Shown: positions 54,627 through 62,422 of the stretch, piece after piece
How positions within the stretch are numbered: the first letter of the stretch is position 1
Layout: every line of letters starts with the position of its first letter
Source of the DNA: Agrobacterium sp. AGB01
GTDB lineage: Bacteria; Pseudomonadota; Alphaproteobacteria; Rhizobiales; Rhizobiaceae
Assembly (NCBI RefSeq): GCF_014851585.1
Contig: NZ_JACVAB010000002.1
Location: 744,001-808,000 of the forward strand
Reading direction: 5' to 3'
DNA: 64,000 bases
Translations under genes and position numbers: made by a program
Notes under the pieces: model-generated
What the model was told of the DNA's origin: nothing
Database searches by the model: none
What the model saw: the letters and a program-made list of their open reading frames with translations, nothing else

Positions 54627-55745
54627 ATGCCCTGGAGCAATCAAAATGGCGGCGGCGGCCCGTGGGGCGGCGGCGGTGGTAATAACCAAGGAGGCCCGTG
54701 GGGGCAGGGACCAAACCGTCCGCGTGGCGGCGGTGGTGGTGGTGGTGGAAATGGTGGCCCACCGGATCTGGAAGACATTATCCGACGCGGACAGGATCGT
54801 TTTCGCAACATATTGCCGGGTGGTTTTAATGGCGGTGTTGTTGCCATACTTGCGCTGGTGCTGATTGCTTTCGTTGCCATGCAGTCCATTTACACGGTGC
54901 AGCCAGATGAGCGCGGCGTTGAACTGCGTTTCGGCAAGCCGAAGGATGAAGTGTCCATGCCGGGCCTTCACTTCCATTTCTGGCCGATTGAAACGGTCGA
55001 AATCGTTAAGGTTACAGAGCAGCAGCAGAATATTGGTTCGCGTGCGACATCGTCGACCGGTACAGGCGTCATGCTTTCCGGCGACCAGAACATCGTGAAC
55101 GTACAGTTCTCCGTGCTGTTTACCGTAACGGATCCAAAGTCTTATCTCTTCAACGTCGACACGCCTGCTGAAACCTTGCAACAGGTTTCCGAAAGCGCGA
55201 TGCGTGAAGTTGTTGGTCGCCGTCCGGCGCAGGACATTTTCCGTGATAACCGCCAACAGATCGCTGCTGATGTTCGTAACATCATTCAGGCTACGATGGA
55301 CGGTTACGGAGCTGGCCTTTCGATCAATGCTGTTGCTATCGAAGATGCAGCACCGCCTCGCGAAGTGGCAGATGCGTTTGACGAAGTGCAGCGTGCCGAG
55401 CAGGACGAAGACCGTTTCGTTGAAGAAGCCAACCAGTATGCCAACCAGAAGCTTGGTGCGGCACGCGGTCAGGCAGCTCAGATCCGCGAAGAAGCAAACG
55501 CTTACAAGAGCCGTGTTGTAAACGAAGCTCAGGGTGAAGCGCAGCGTTTCGTGTCCATCTATGATGAATACACCAAGGCACCTGATGTTACCCGTCAGCG
55601 TCTGTTCATCGAAACGATGGAACAGGTCATGAAGAGTACCAGCAAGATCATTATTGACGAGAAGCAGGGGGTTGTTCCTTACCTGCCGCTCAACGAGATT
55701 ACACGCGGTGCCGCAGCGGCTGCCGCGACGCAGGGAGGCAACTAA
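54627..55745 (+). CDS. hflK: FtsH protease modulator HflK
   Basis: SPFH/band-7 membrane protein that, with HflC, forms a cage around FtsH and limits its access to substrates. The N-terminus is extremely Gly/Pro/Asn-rich (residues 1-45). One membrane helix (GVVAILALVLIAFVAMQSIY) precedes the periplasmic SPFH domain (VQPDERGVELRFGKPKDEVS, LLFTVTDPKSYLF-like region) and a Glu/Ala/Arg coiled coil. ATG 54627 with AAGAGG upstream is chosen over an upstream in-frame GTG/ATG region without similarity. Length 372 residues; hflC follows after 1 base. Confidence 0.96.
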   Translation: MPWSNQNGGGGPWGGGGGNNQGGPWGQGPNRPRGGGGGGGGNGGPPDLEDIIRRGQDRFRNILPGGFNGGVVAILALVLIAFVAMQSIYTVQPDERGVELRFGKPKDEVSMPGLHFHFWPIETVEIVKVTEQQQNIGSRATSSTGTGVMLSGDQNIVNVQFSVLFTVTDPKSYLFNVDTPAETLQQVSESAMREVVGRRPAQDIFRDNRQQIAADVRNIIQATMDGYGAGLSINAVAIEDAAPPREVADAFDEVQRAEQDEDRFVEEANQYANQKLGAARGQAAQIREEANAYKSRVVNEAQGEAQRFVSIYDEYTKAPDVTRQRLFIETMEQVMKSTSKIIIDEKQGVVPYLPLNEITRGAAAAAATQGGN

Positions 55746-55746
55746 T

Positions 55747-56679
55747 ATGAGCAATCGTCTCTCTGCACTCCTCGTTTTTATCGGCCTTGTGCTGTTCTTC
55801 GGTTATTCGTCGATTTTCGTGGTTACTGAACGTCAGCAGGCCATCGTGGTACGCTTCGGTCAGATCAAGGACGTGAAGACCGAACCAGGTCTGTACTTCA
55901 AGCTGCCATTCGCGTTCATGGACGCGGATCGTGTGCAGTACATTGAAAATCGCGCTCTGCGTTTCGATCATGACGACATCCGCGTGCAGGTTTCCGGCGG
56001 TAAGTTCTATGAGGTAGACGCATTCGTTGTTTACCGCATTACCGATGCTCGTCGTTTCCGTGAAACGGTTTCGGGTGACCAGATGTCTGCTGAAGCACGT
56101 CTTCGCACCCGCCTCGATGCCTCGCTTCGCCGGGTTTACGGTCTGCGCGGTTTCGAATCGGCCTTGTCTGATGCCCGTGCATCGATGATGCAGGAAGTTC
56201 GTGACGATCTGCGTCCTGACGCGGAATCGCTCGGTATCAGCATCGTGGATGTTCGCATTCGCCGTACTGACCTGACGCAGGAAGTCTCGCAGCAGACCTT
56301 CGAGCGTATGAAGGCTGAACGTCTGGCGGAAGCCGAACTGATCCGCGCTCGCGGTAATGAACAAGGTCAGCGCCGTCGCGCTATCGCCGACCGTCAGGTC
56401 GTCGAGCTGGAATCGGAAGCGCAGCGCGATTCCGAAGTCATGCGCGGTGAGGGCGATGCTGAAAGAAACCGTATTTTCGCGGATGCTTTCACGCGTGATC
56501 CGTCCTTCTTCGAGTTCTACCGTTCAATGGCTGCTTATGCTGCCTCGATGAACGGCAAGGACACGACGCTGGTTCTGTCACCAGATTCGCAGTTCTTCCG
56601 TTATTTCAACAACCTCTCGGGCACACTGCCGCAGCCACAGACACCGGCTGCACCGGCTGCGCCGGCTCCTGCCAACTGA
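55747..56679 (+). CDS. hflC: FtsH protease modulator HflC
   Basis: Partner of HflK. The 310 residues have an N-terminal helix (LSALLVFIGLVLFFGYSSIF), the SPFH domain (VVTERQQAIVVRFGQIKDVK, EPGLYFKLPFAFMDADRVQY) and a coiled coil (FERMKAERLAEAELIRARGN, EQGQRRRAIADRQVVELESE). It ends in a Pro/Ala-rich tail. ATG 55747 has GGGAGG upstream, one base after the hflK stop. A terminator closes the operon. Confidence 0.96.
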   Translation: MSNRLSALLVFIGLVLFFGYSSIFVVTERQQAIVVRFGQIKDVKTEPGLYFKLPFAFMDADRVQYIENRALRFDHDDIRVQVSGGKFYEVDAFVVYRITDARRFRETVSGDQMSAEARLRTRLDASLRRVYGLRGFESALSDARASMMQEVRDDLRPDAESLGISIVDVRIRRTDLTQEVSQQTFERMKAERLAEAELIRARGNEQGQRRRAIADRQVVELESEAQRDSEVMRGEGDAERNRIFADAFTRDPSFFEFYRSMAAYAASMNGKDTTLVLSPDSQFFRYFNNLSGTLPQPQTPAAPAAPAPAN

Positions 56680-56701
56680 TCGATGTTGAAAGTCTGATAG
56701 G

Positions 56702-56731
56702 AAAAAGGCCGGTTTGATACCGGCCTTTTTT
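56702..56731 (+). terminator. Rho-independent terminator after hflC
   Basis: AAAGGCCGGT (56704-56713) pairs with ACCGGCCTTT (56719-56728) around TTGAT, then TTTTAT. It lies 25 bases after the hflC stop and also carries an A run upstream, so it may work both ways. Confidence 0.9.
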
Positions 56732-56761
56732 ATTGCGAAAGATTTTTCAGGATTTGGATTG

Positions 56762-57154
56762 ATGACGAAACAGACTGACGATGCGGTTCTGCTGCCAGTG
56801 CAAAAGCAACTGGAGGCTTACAATGCCCGCGACATCGACACGTTCATGCTGTGGTGGGCAGAGGATTGCCAATACTTCGCATTTCCCTCAACGCTTCTGG
56901 CGAACAGCGCCGCAGAAATTCGCTCTCGCCACGTTGAACGTTTCAAAGAACCTGATCTTCAGGGCAAGTTGTTGAGCCGTATATCCGTCGGCAATGTGGT
57001 GATCGACCATGAGACGGTGATCCGCAACTTCCCTCAGGGTAAAGGTGAAGTCGATGTGATTTGCATCTACGAAGTTGAAGATGGCAAGATCGCCAAAGCA
57101 TGGTTCAAGCTTGGCGAACCTGTGATCTATGACGGCAATACTCGGCAAATATAG
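56762..57154 (+). CDS. NTF2-like (SnoaL/steroid isomerase-fold) protein
   Basis: A 130-residue protein with the NTF2 fold pattern: an N-terminal helix pair (VLLPVQKQLEAYNARDIDTF, MLWWAEDCQYFAFPSTLLAN), then a curved sheet with EVDVICIYEVEDGKIAKAWF, the repeated late strand of the family. Function unknown; relatives bind small hydrophobic molecules. ATG 56762 is preceded by a weak GGATT site; longer in-frame starts fall inside the hflC terminator and are rejected. Confidence 0.82.
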   Translation: MTKQTDDAVLLPVQKQLEAYNARDIDTFMLWWAEDCQYFAFPSTLLANSAAEIRSRHVERFKEPDLQGKLLSRISVGNVVIDHETVIRNFPQGKGEVDVICIYEVEDGKIAKAWFKLGEPVIYDGNTRQI

Positions 57155-57320
57155 AGGAAAATGCTGTTGATCACGAAAAGGTATTTTTACACTTCATCAT
57201 TCCGCCTTATGGTTGATGAATAGGATTGAGAGAAAGCTTGCATTCCCCGAATAAATCATGCGTTAAGCGGGAAGAATAAGTTTTTAGAATTCGATTTGCG
57301 GTTCACGACACGAGGATACC

Positions 57321-58862
57321 ATGGCCCTGATACTGCGCTCGCCTTTCCGCTCCACCGTTTCCGTGGCAGCAGGAATTGCAATGTTGATGAACGGTCTGGT
57401 TTTGACGGTGCCAGCATATGCGCAAAGCCAGGGACCAGCCTCGGTTGCTGATCTTGCCGAGCCGTTGCTGGACGCTGTTGTCAATATTTCGACCTCGCAG
57501 AAGGTGAAAGAAACCGGCAAGGGTCCTGTGCCGCAGGTGCCTGAGGGTTCGCCGTTCCAGGAATTTTTCAAGGACTTCTTTGATGGCGAGCGTGAGCAGC
57601 AAGGTGGCCAGAAGGTCAACTCGCTTGGTTCCGGTTTCGTTATCGATCCCAAGGGGTTTGTTGTTACCAACAACCACGTCATCGAAGGTGCTGACGATAT
57701 CGAGGTGGTTTTTCCAAACGGCTCGAAGCTGAAGGCAACACTTGTCGGTACCGATACCAAGACCGACCTTTCCGTTTTGAAGGTAGAGCCAAAGGTGCCG
57801 CTCAAGGCTGTGAAATTCGGTGATTCCCGCGCCATGCGCATTGGTGACTGGGTGATGGCCATTGGTAACCCGTTTGGCCTCGGTGGTTCGCTGTCCGTCG
57901 GCATCATTTCGGCGCGTGGCCGTAACATCAATGCTGGTCCTTACGACAACTTCATCCAGACGGATGCGGCGATCAACAAGGGTAACTCCGGTGGTCCGCT
58001 ATTTAACCTCAAGGGTGAGGTTATCGGCATCAATACGGCGATCATTTCGCCAAGTGGCGGTTCCATCGGTATCGGTTTTGCCGTGCCGACCGAACTTGCC
58101 CAGAACATCGTCAATCAGTTGATCGAATTTGGTGAGACACGCCGCGGCTGGCTCGGTGTACGTGTGCAGCCTGTGACTGATGACGTGTCGGCAAGTCTTG
58201 GTCTTGATAGCACGAAGGGTGCGCTGATTTCTGGCGTCGTGAAGGGTGGTCCGGTTGAAAACGGTCCTATCGAGGCTGGCGACATCATTCTGAATTTTGA
58301 CGGCAAGCCGGTCAATGAAATGCGTGATCTGCCGCGTGTTGTCGCTGAAAGCCCGGTTGGCAAGGAAGTAGACGTTATCATCGTGCGGGACGGCAAGCAG
58401 CAGACTGTAAAAGTCACGCTGGGCCGTCTGGACGATGCAGCTTCGGCCACGGAAGAGACAACACCGGAAGAGCAGACCGATGGTGACACCGGCAACGATA
58501 TGACCCAGCAGGATGATGGTTCGCCGATGGTCGACGATCAGATGACTGATGGCAATGACGCGCCACAAAACGTGCTCGGCATGCAACTGGTGAAGTTGAC
58601 CGACGAGTTGCGGACTGCACGTGGCATCGCGTCAAGCGTTGAAGGCGTGCTGGTCGAGAGCGTGACCGACGGTTCGGTTGCTGGCGAAAAGGGTGTGAAG
58701 TCCGGTGATATCATCGTTGAAGTTGGGCAGGACTTTATGGAAGTTCCCGGTGATGTGATGGTTCGCGTCAACGGTCTGAAATCCGAAGGTCGCAAGAACG
58801 CCCATATGATGATTGCCGATGCGCAGGGCAATCTGAGGTTCGTGGCTCTGCCGCTCGAATAG
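57321..58862 (+). CDS. degP: Periplasmic serine endopeptidase DegP/HtrA (Do family)
   Basis: Periplasmic chaperone-protease for misfolded envelope proteins. The signal peptide runs to the VPAYAQS region (about residue 36). The catalytic triad is in VTNNHVIEGADD (His), TKTDLSVLKVEP (Asp) and NKGNSGGPLFNLKG (Ser). Two PDZ domains follow, with GWLGVRVQPVTDDVSASLGL at the first, then an acidic Gln/Asp/Thr-rich linker (about residues 375-415) and the second PDZ near the C-terminus (VLVESVTDGSVAGEKGVKSG). The 513 residues fit the family. GAGGA precedes ATG 57321, and a strong terminator follows. Confidence 0.96.
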   Translation: MALILRSPFRSTVSVAAGIAMLMNGLVLTVPAYAQSQGPASVADLAEPLLDAVVNISTSQKVKETGKGPVPQVPEGSPFQEFFKDFFDGEREQQGGQKVNSLGSGFVIDPKGFVVTNNHVIEGADDIEVVFPNGSKLKATLVGTDTKTDLSVLKVEPKVPLKAVKFGDSRAMRIGDWVMAIGNPFGLGGSLSVGIISARGRNINAGPYDNFIQTDAAINKGNSGGPLFNLKGEVIGINTAIISPSGGSIGIGFAVPTELAQNIVNQLIEFGETRRGWLGVRVQPVTDDVSASLGLDSTKGALISGVVKGGPVENGPIEAGDIILNFDGKPVNEMRDLPRVVAESPVGKEVDVIIVRDGKQQTVKVTLGRLDDAASATEETTPEEQTDGDTGNDMTQQDDGSPMVDDQMTDGNDAPQNVLGMQLVKLTDELRTARGIASSVEGVLVESVTDGSVAGEKGVKSGDIIVEVGQDFMEVPGDVMVRVNGLKSEGRKNAHMMIADAQGNLRFVALPLE

Positions 58863-58891
58863 GCCGTCCTAAACCGAAAGTAAGAATCAAG

Positions 58892-58930
58892 AACCCCATG
58901 CAGATGATGATCTGCATGGGGTTTTGTTTT
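58892..58930 (+). terminator. Rho-independent terminator after degP
   Basis: CCCCATGCAGAT pairs perfectly with ATCTGCATGGGG around GATG (12-bp stem, from 58894) and runs into TTTTGTTTT. It lies between the convergent degP and ada genes. Confidence 0.93.
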
Positions 58931-58959
58931 GAATTCCGCTGTGTGGCGTGACGCAGGTG

Positions 58960-60012
58960 TCAGGTCAAAAACTGTCGTTCGATTTCGATCAGTTTCTGTT
59001 TGCGCCATAGTCCACCGCCATATCCGGTCAAGGATCCGTCTGCGCCGATGACGCGGTGGCAGGGAATGATCAGCGCGATCTGGTTGGCGCCATTGGCGCG
59101 GGCAACGGCGCGCGTGGCGGTTGGTCTGCCAATCTGTTCGGCAATCTGGCTGTAACTGCGCACAGCGCCAGCCGGTATCTCACGCAAGGCATCCCAGACG
59201 GTGCGGGTAAATTCGCTGCCGTGGCAGGCGAGCGGTATCTTGAAGTCTGAGGACTTACCGGTGAAGTAAGCGTCCAGTTCCTTCTCCAGCACGTCGTGCG
59301 GTGGAAGACGACCAACACCGACACTGCCCTTTGACAGATCCACTAGTTTTTTCAGTTCAGCCGGAAGGGCTTTACGGTCGGCGAATTCCAGCAGGTGCAA
59401 GGACTTGTTGTCGGTGACGGCGATCATTGTGCCAAGCGGCGTGGTCAGCCAGTCTGCCTGCAGCAATGCATTGTCTGCCAACCGCCCTGGGACTTGCCCG
59501 AGCAGGCGCGAGAAGGCGACACGAAATGCGGTGGGAGATTCAAAGCCTGCATCCTGCTGGGCATCGATAACGCGGCCACCATCACCCAGCGTTTCGAAAC
59601 CCTGCCGGAGCCGTTCCAGTCGTGCCATTTCCAGAAAGGTCATGCCGAAATGCCGCTTGAAGCTGCGGCGGACTGTGGAGGGGTCGAGGTTCAATCTCTC
59701 GACATCCTGTTCGCTCCAGCGATAACCGGGCTTGTCCTTCAAGGCATTTAGCAAGGTGGCAATGGCTGGATCAGCCTCTGCGGCCGGGCCGAGCGGGTGA
59801 CATTTCAGACAGGCTCGAAAGCCGGCCGACATACATTCAGGCACGCTTGCAAAGAAGCGGCAATTCTCCGGCTTCGGCTTGCGGGCCGGGCAGGTGAGAC
59901 GGCAGAATATTCCGGTCGAAGTTACCCCGACATAGGCGCGGCCATCATAGGACTGGTCGCGCTCCAGAAGAGCCTTGTAGAGTGTTTGGGTGTCAGGAAG
60001 AGCAAACAACAT
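58960..60012 (-). CDS. ada: Bifunctional Ada: methylated-DNA repair methyltransferase and regulator
   Basis: The 350-residue protein has three parts. The N-terminal Ada zinc domain has the repair Cys site and four Cys (IFCRLTCPARKPKPENCRFF and GFRACLKCHPLG). An AraC-type helix-turn-helix follows (RSFKRHFGMTFLEMARLERL, AGFESPTAFRVAFSRLLGQV). The C-terminal O6-methylguanine methyltransferase has the acceptor motif IIPCHRVIG. It repairs methylphosphotriesters and O6-alkylguanine and activates its own regulon. ATG 60012 is taken; the open frame runs on to 60093 without family similarity. It is the last gene of a serB-GNAT-ada minus-strand run. Confidence 0.95.
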   Translation of the reverse strand: MLFALPDTQTLYKALLERDQSYDGRAYVGVTSTGIFCRLTCPARKPKPENCRFFASVPECMSAGFRACLKCHPLGPAAEADPAIATLLNALKDKPGYRWSEQDVERLNLDPSTVRRSFKRHFGMTFLEMARLERLRQGFETLGDGGRVIDAQQDAGFESPTAFRVAFSRLLGQVPGRLADNALLQADWLTTPLGTMIAVTDNKSLHLLEFADRKALPAELKKLVDLSKGSVGVGRLPPHDVLEKELDAYFTGKSSDFKIPLACHGSEFTRTVWDALREIPAGAVRSYSQIAEQIGRPTATRAVARANGANQIALIIPCHRVIGADGSLTGYGGGLWRKQKLIEIERQFLT

Positions 60013-60076
60013 GGCTCTTATTAAATCACATCCGTCATGGCTGTAGCCTGAAATCGGGCGTGCATTTTTAAAAAGC

Positions 60077-60637
60077 TCAAACTGACCGATCAAACCATTG
60101 TTGGCGCGTCATCGCATAGGTCACATGCCGTTTCAGGTGCGGATGGGTGTCGGGCACGCGCGGATGGTCAAAGTCGCGCTCGGGGCTGCGAAATAGGCCA
60201 AGTCGTTTCATGACGGCAGTCGAGCGGTTGTTGACTTCAACCGCAAAGGATACCACTTCCGGCATTGCTTTTTCTTCAAACGCATTGGCCAGCAGGGCAT
60301 TGGCAGCTTCTGTTGCGTAACCATTACCCCAGAAACGGGTGGCGAAACGCCAGCCAATTTCCATGGTGCCAAAGGGGAATATGCCCTTCATGTCGACGGG
60401 GGCAATGCCACAGAACCCCATCGGCTCCTGGCTTTCGCGCAGCTCCACCGCGTAGAAACCAAAGCCGGTTGCGCGGATCATGTCGTTGACACGCTCAAGG
60501 GCAGCATCGGCGGCCTCATAGCTGTGGCGAAACGGAAAAAACTCCATGACCTTTTCGTCAGCGTTGATCTCACGGAAAAGATTGCGATCGCTCTCTTTCC
60601 ATTCGCGCAGGATCAGGCGTGGCGTTTCAAGCATCAT
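60077..60637 (-). CDS. GNAT-family N-acetyltransferase (RimJ/RimL-like)
   Basis: A 186-residue acetyltransferase: LETPRLILREWKESDRNLFR at the N-terminus, GTMEIGWRFATRFWGNGYAT and EAANALLANAFEEKAMPEVV with the acetyl-CoA loop, then AVEVNNRSTAVMKRLGLFRS. This is the RimJ/RimL subgroup that modifies ribosomal proteins or small molecules; target unknown. The ATG 60637 forms TGATG with the serB stop; ATG 60634 is an alternative. Confidence 0.9.
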   Translation of the reverse strand: MMLETPRLILREWKESDRNLFREINADEKVMEFFPFRHSYEAADAALERVNDMIRATGFGFYAVELRESQEPMGFCGIAPVDMKGIFPFGTMEIGWRFATRFWGNGYATEAANALLANAFEEKAMPEVVSFAVEVNNRSTAVMKRLGLFRSPERDFDHPRVPDTHPHLKRHVTYAMTRQQWFDRSV

Positions 60638-61527
60638 CAAGCGGTAACAAAATCCGATTTGCGATAACCCTGAATATAAAGAAGGGCGGTCAGATCGCCG
60701 TGGTCAATGCGAATTTTTGCTTCGGCGGCAACGGCGGGCTTGGCGTGAATGGCAACGCCAGAACCGGCAAGGCCGAGCATACCGAGATCGTTTGCGCCGT
60801 CACCGACGGCGATGGCATCATCGGTTGAGATGCCAAGCTTGCCAGCGATGTCGATCAGCGAATCGACCTTTGCCTGTTTGCCAAGAATTGGTTCTGCGAC
60901 CGTGCCATCCAGAGCGCCGTTTTCTTCGCCCAGCAGATTGGCGCGGTTTTCGTCAAAGCCCAACATGTCGGCCACGCGGCTGGTAAAGACGGTGAAGCCG
61001 CCGGACACCAGCGCCGTGTAATGGCCCTTTGCCTTCATGGTGGCGATCAGTTCCTTGCCGCCCGGTGTCAGGGTAATGCGCTTTTCAATGACATCATCAA
61101 CAACGGAAACCGGCAGACCTTTGAGCAGGGCAACACGTTCGCGAAGCGCAGGTTCAAAGGCGATCTCGCCATTCATGGCACGGGCAGTAATGGCGGAAAC
61201 CTTGTCTTTCAGGCCTACTTCGGCTGCCAGCTCGTCAATGCACTCCTGGCCGATCATGGTCGAATCCATATCGGCGATCAGCAGTTTCTTGCGGCGGGTG
61301 TCCTGGTCCTGAATGACGATGTCGACAGGCGCGCCATCAAGGGCTGTTTCAACTGTCTGGCGGGCTGCCGTTGCATCCGTGCCATCAGCAAGTACGATAT
61401 CGCATGCTATGCCATCTGCCAGCCAATAAAGACCGGAAGCATTGAGTGCCTTTGCCACCTTTTCTCCAAGGGCCGAAGTAACGACAGGATTTGACGGATT
61501 GGCAATAAGCGTGGCAACGAGAGCCAT
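60637..61527 (-). CDS. serB: Phosphoserine phosphatase SerB
   Basis: HAD-family phosphatase completing serine biosynthesis. The 296-residue protein has an N-terminal ACT-like region, then the catalytic LLIADMDSTMIGQECIDE (DxDxT/S), the Ser of motif II in ALVSGGFTVFTSRVADML, Lys in ILGKQAKVDSLI and GDGANDLGMLGLAGSG (motif IV). ATG 61527 overlaps, on the opposite strand, the start codon of miaA, so there is no intergenic DNA between them. The stop is coupled to the GNAT start. Confidence 0.95.
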   Translation of the reverse strand: MALVATLIANPSNPVVTSALGEKVAKALNASGLYWLADGIACDIVLADGTDATAARQTVETALDGAPVDIVIQDQDTRRKKLLIADMDSTMIGQECIDELAAEVGLKDKVSAITARAMNGEIAFEPALRERVALLKGLPVSVVDDVIEKRITLTPGGKELIATMKAKGHYTALVSGGFTVFTSRVADMLGFDENRANLLGEENGALDGTVAEPILGKQAKVDSLIDIAGKLGISTDDAIAVGDGANDLGMLGLAGSGVAIHAKPAVAAEAKIRIDHGDLTALLYIQGYRKSDFVTA

Positions 61528-62422
61528 GATGAAAAACCTTGATGACGATATCGATGCGATCCTGATAACCGGACCGACGGCCAGCGGCAAGTCCGCGCTT
61601 GCACTTCGTCTGGCGCGGGAGCGCAATGGTGTGGTGATAAATGCCGACAGTATGCAGGTTTACGATACGCTGCAGGTGTTGTCGGCCCGCCCGTCCGAGG
61701 CGGAGATGGAAGGCGTTCCGCACTTTCTCTATGGCCATGTGCCGGCAAGCCAGCTTTATTCCACCGGCGAGTGGCTGCGGGATGTGACCGCACGTCTCGA
61801 ACAGTTGAAAAGCCAAGGACGTTTTCCGGTTTTTGTCGGAGGCACCGGACTTTATTTCAAGGCGCTGACCGGCGGGCTTTCCAACATGCCCGCCGTGCCC
61901 GACGATATTCGCGATGTGTATCGCACGCGCCTTGCCAATGAAGGTTCGGCTGCGTTGCATGCCGAGCTGGCGCAGCAGGACCCTGAAGTCGCCGCAGTGC
62001 TGAATGTGCAGGACGGGCAACGTATCGTGCGGGCACTTGAAATATTCAACGCGACCGGCCAATCGATCGCCCATTTTCAGGGAACCAGCGGCCCCGTCAT
62101 CGTCGATCCGGCGCGGGCGCAAAAATTCGTGGTGCTGCCGGAGCGGGCGGTGCTGCATGACCGTATCAACAGGCGGTTTGAACTTATGATGGAGAATGGC
62201 GCGGTAGAAGAGGTTCAGGCCATTCTGGCACTTAACCTTGCACCGGATGCAACGGCAATGAAGGCTATCGGTGTATCGCAGATTGCCGAGATGCTGGCCG
62301 GACGTTTGACACGCGAAGAGGCGATTGAGCGGGCGTCTGCTGCAACCCGCCAATATGCCAAACGGCAGATGACATGGTTCCGCAACCAGATGGGCGATGA
62401 TTGGGAGCGGATCGCGCCCTGA
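61526..62422 (+). CDS. miaA: tRNA dimethylallyltransferase MiaA
   Basis: Transfers dimethylallyl to A37 of tRNAs reading UNN codons. Walker A-like ILITGPTASGKSALALRLA, INADSMQVYDTLQVLSARPS, PVFVGGTGLYFKALTGGLSN and AMKAIGVSQIAEMLAGRLTR are the family motifs. ATG 61526 (MMKNLDDD) is taken, with ACGAGAG upstream; M2 at 61529 is equally possible. The next gene, on the minus strand, ends immediately after the miaA stop. Length 298 residues. Confidence 0.95.
   Translation: MMKNLDDDIDAILITGPTASGKSALALRLARERNGVVINADSMQVYDTLQVLSARPSEAEMEGVPHFLYGHVPASQLYSTGEWLRDVTARLEQLKSQGRFPVFVGGTGLYFKALTGGLSNMPAVPDDIRDVYRTRLANEGSAALHAELAQQDPEVAAVLNVQDGQRIVRALEIFNATGQSIAHFQGTSGPVIVDPARAQKFVVLPERAVLHDRINRRFELMMENGAVEEVQAILALNLAPDATAMKAIGVSQIAEMLAGRLTREEAIERASAATRQYAKRQMTWFRNQMGDDWERIAP

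Noticed and set aside
54640..54760. GGC/GGT-rich tract as a simple DNA repeat
   Set aside because: It encodes the Gly-rich N-terminus of HflK, a normal feature of that protein, so no separate repeat feature was listed.
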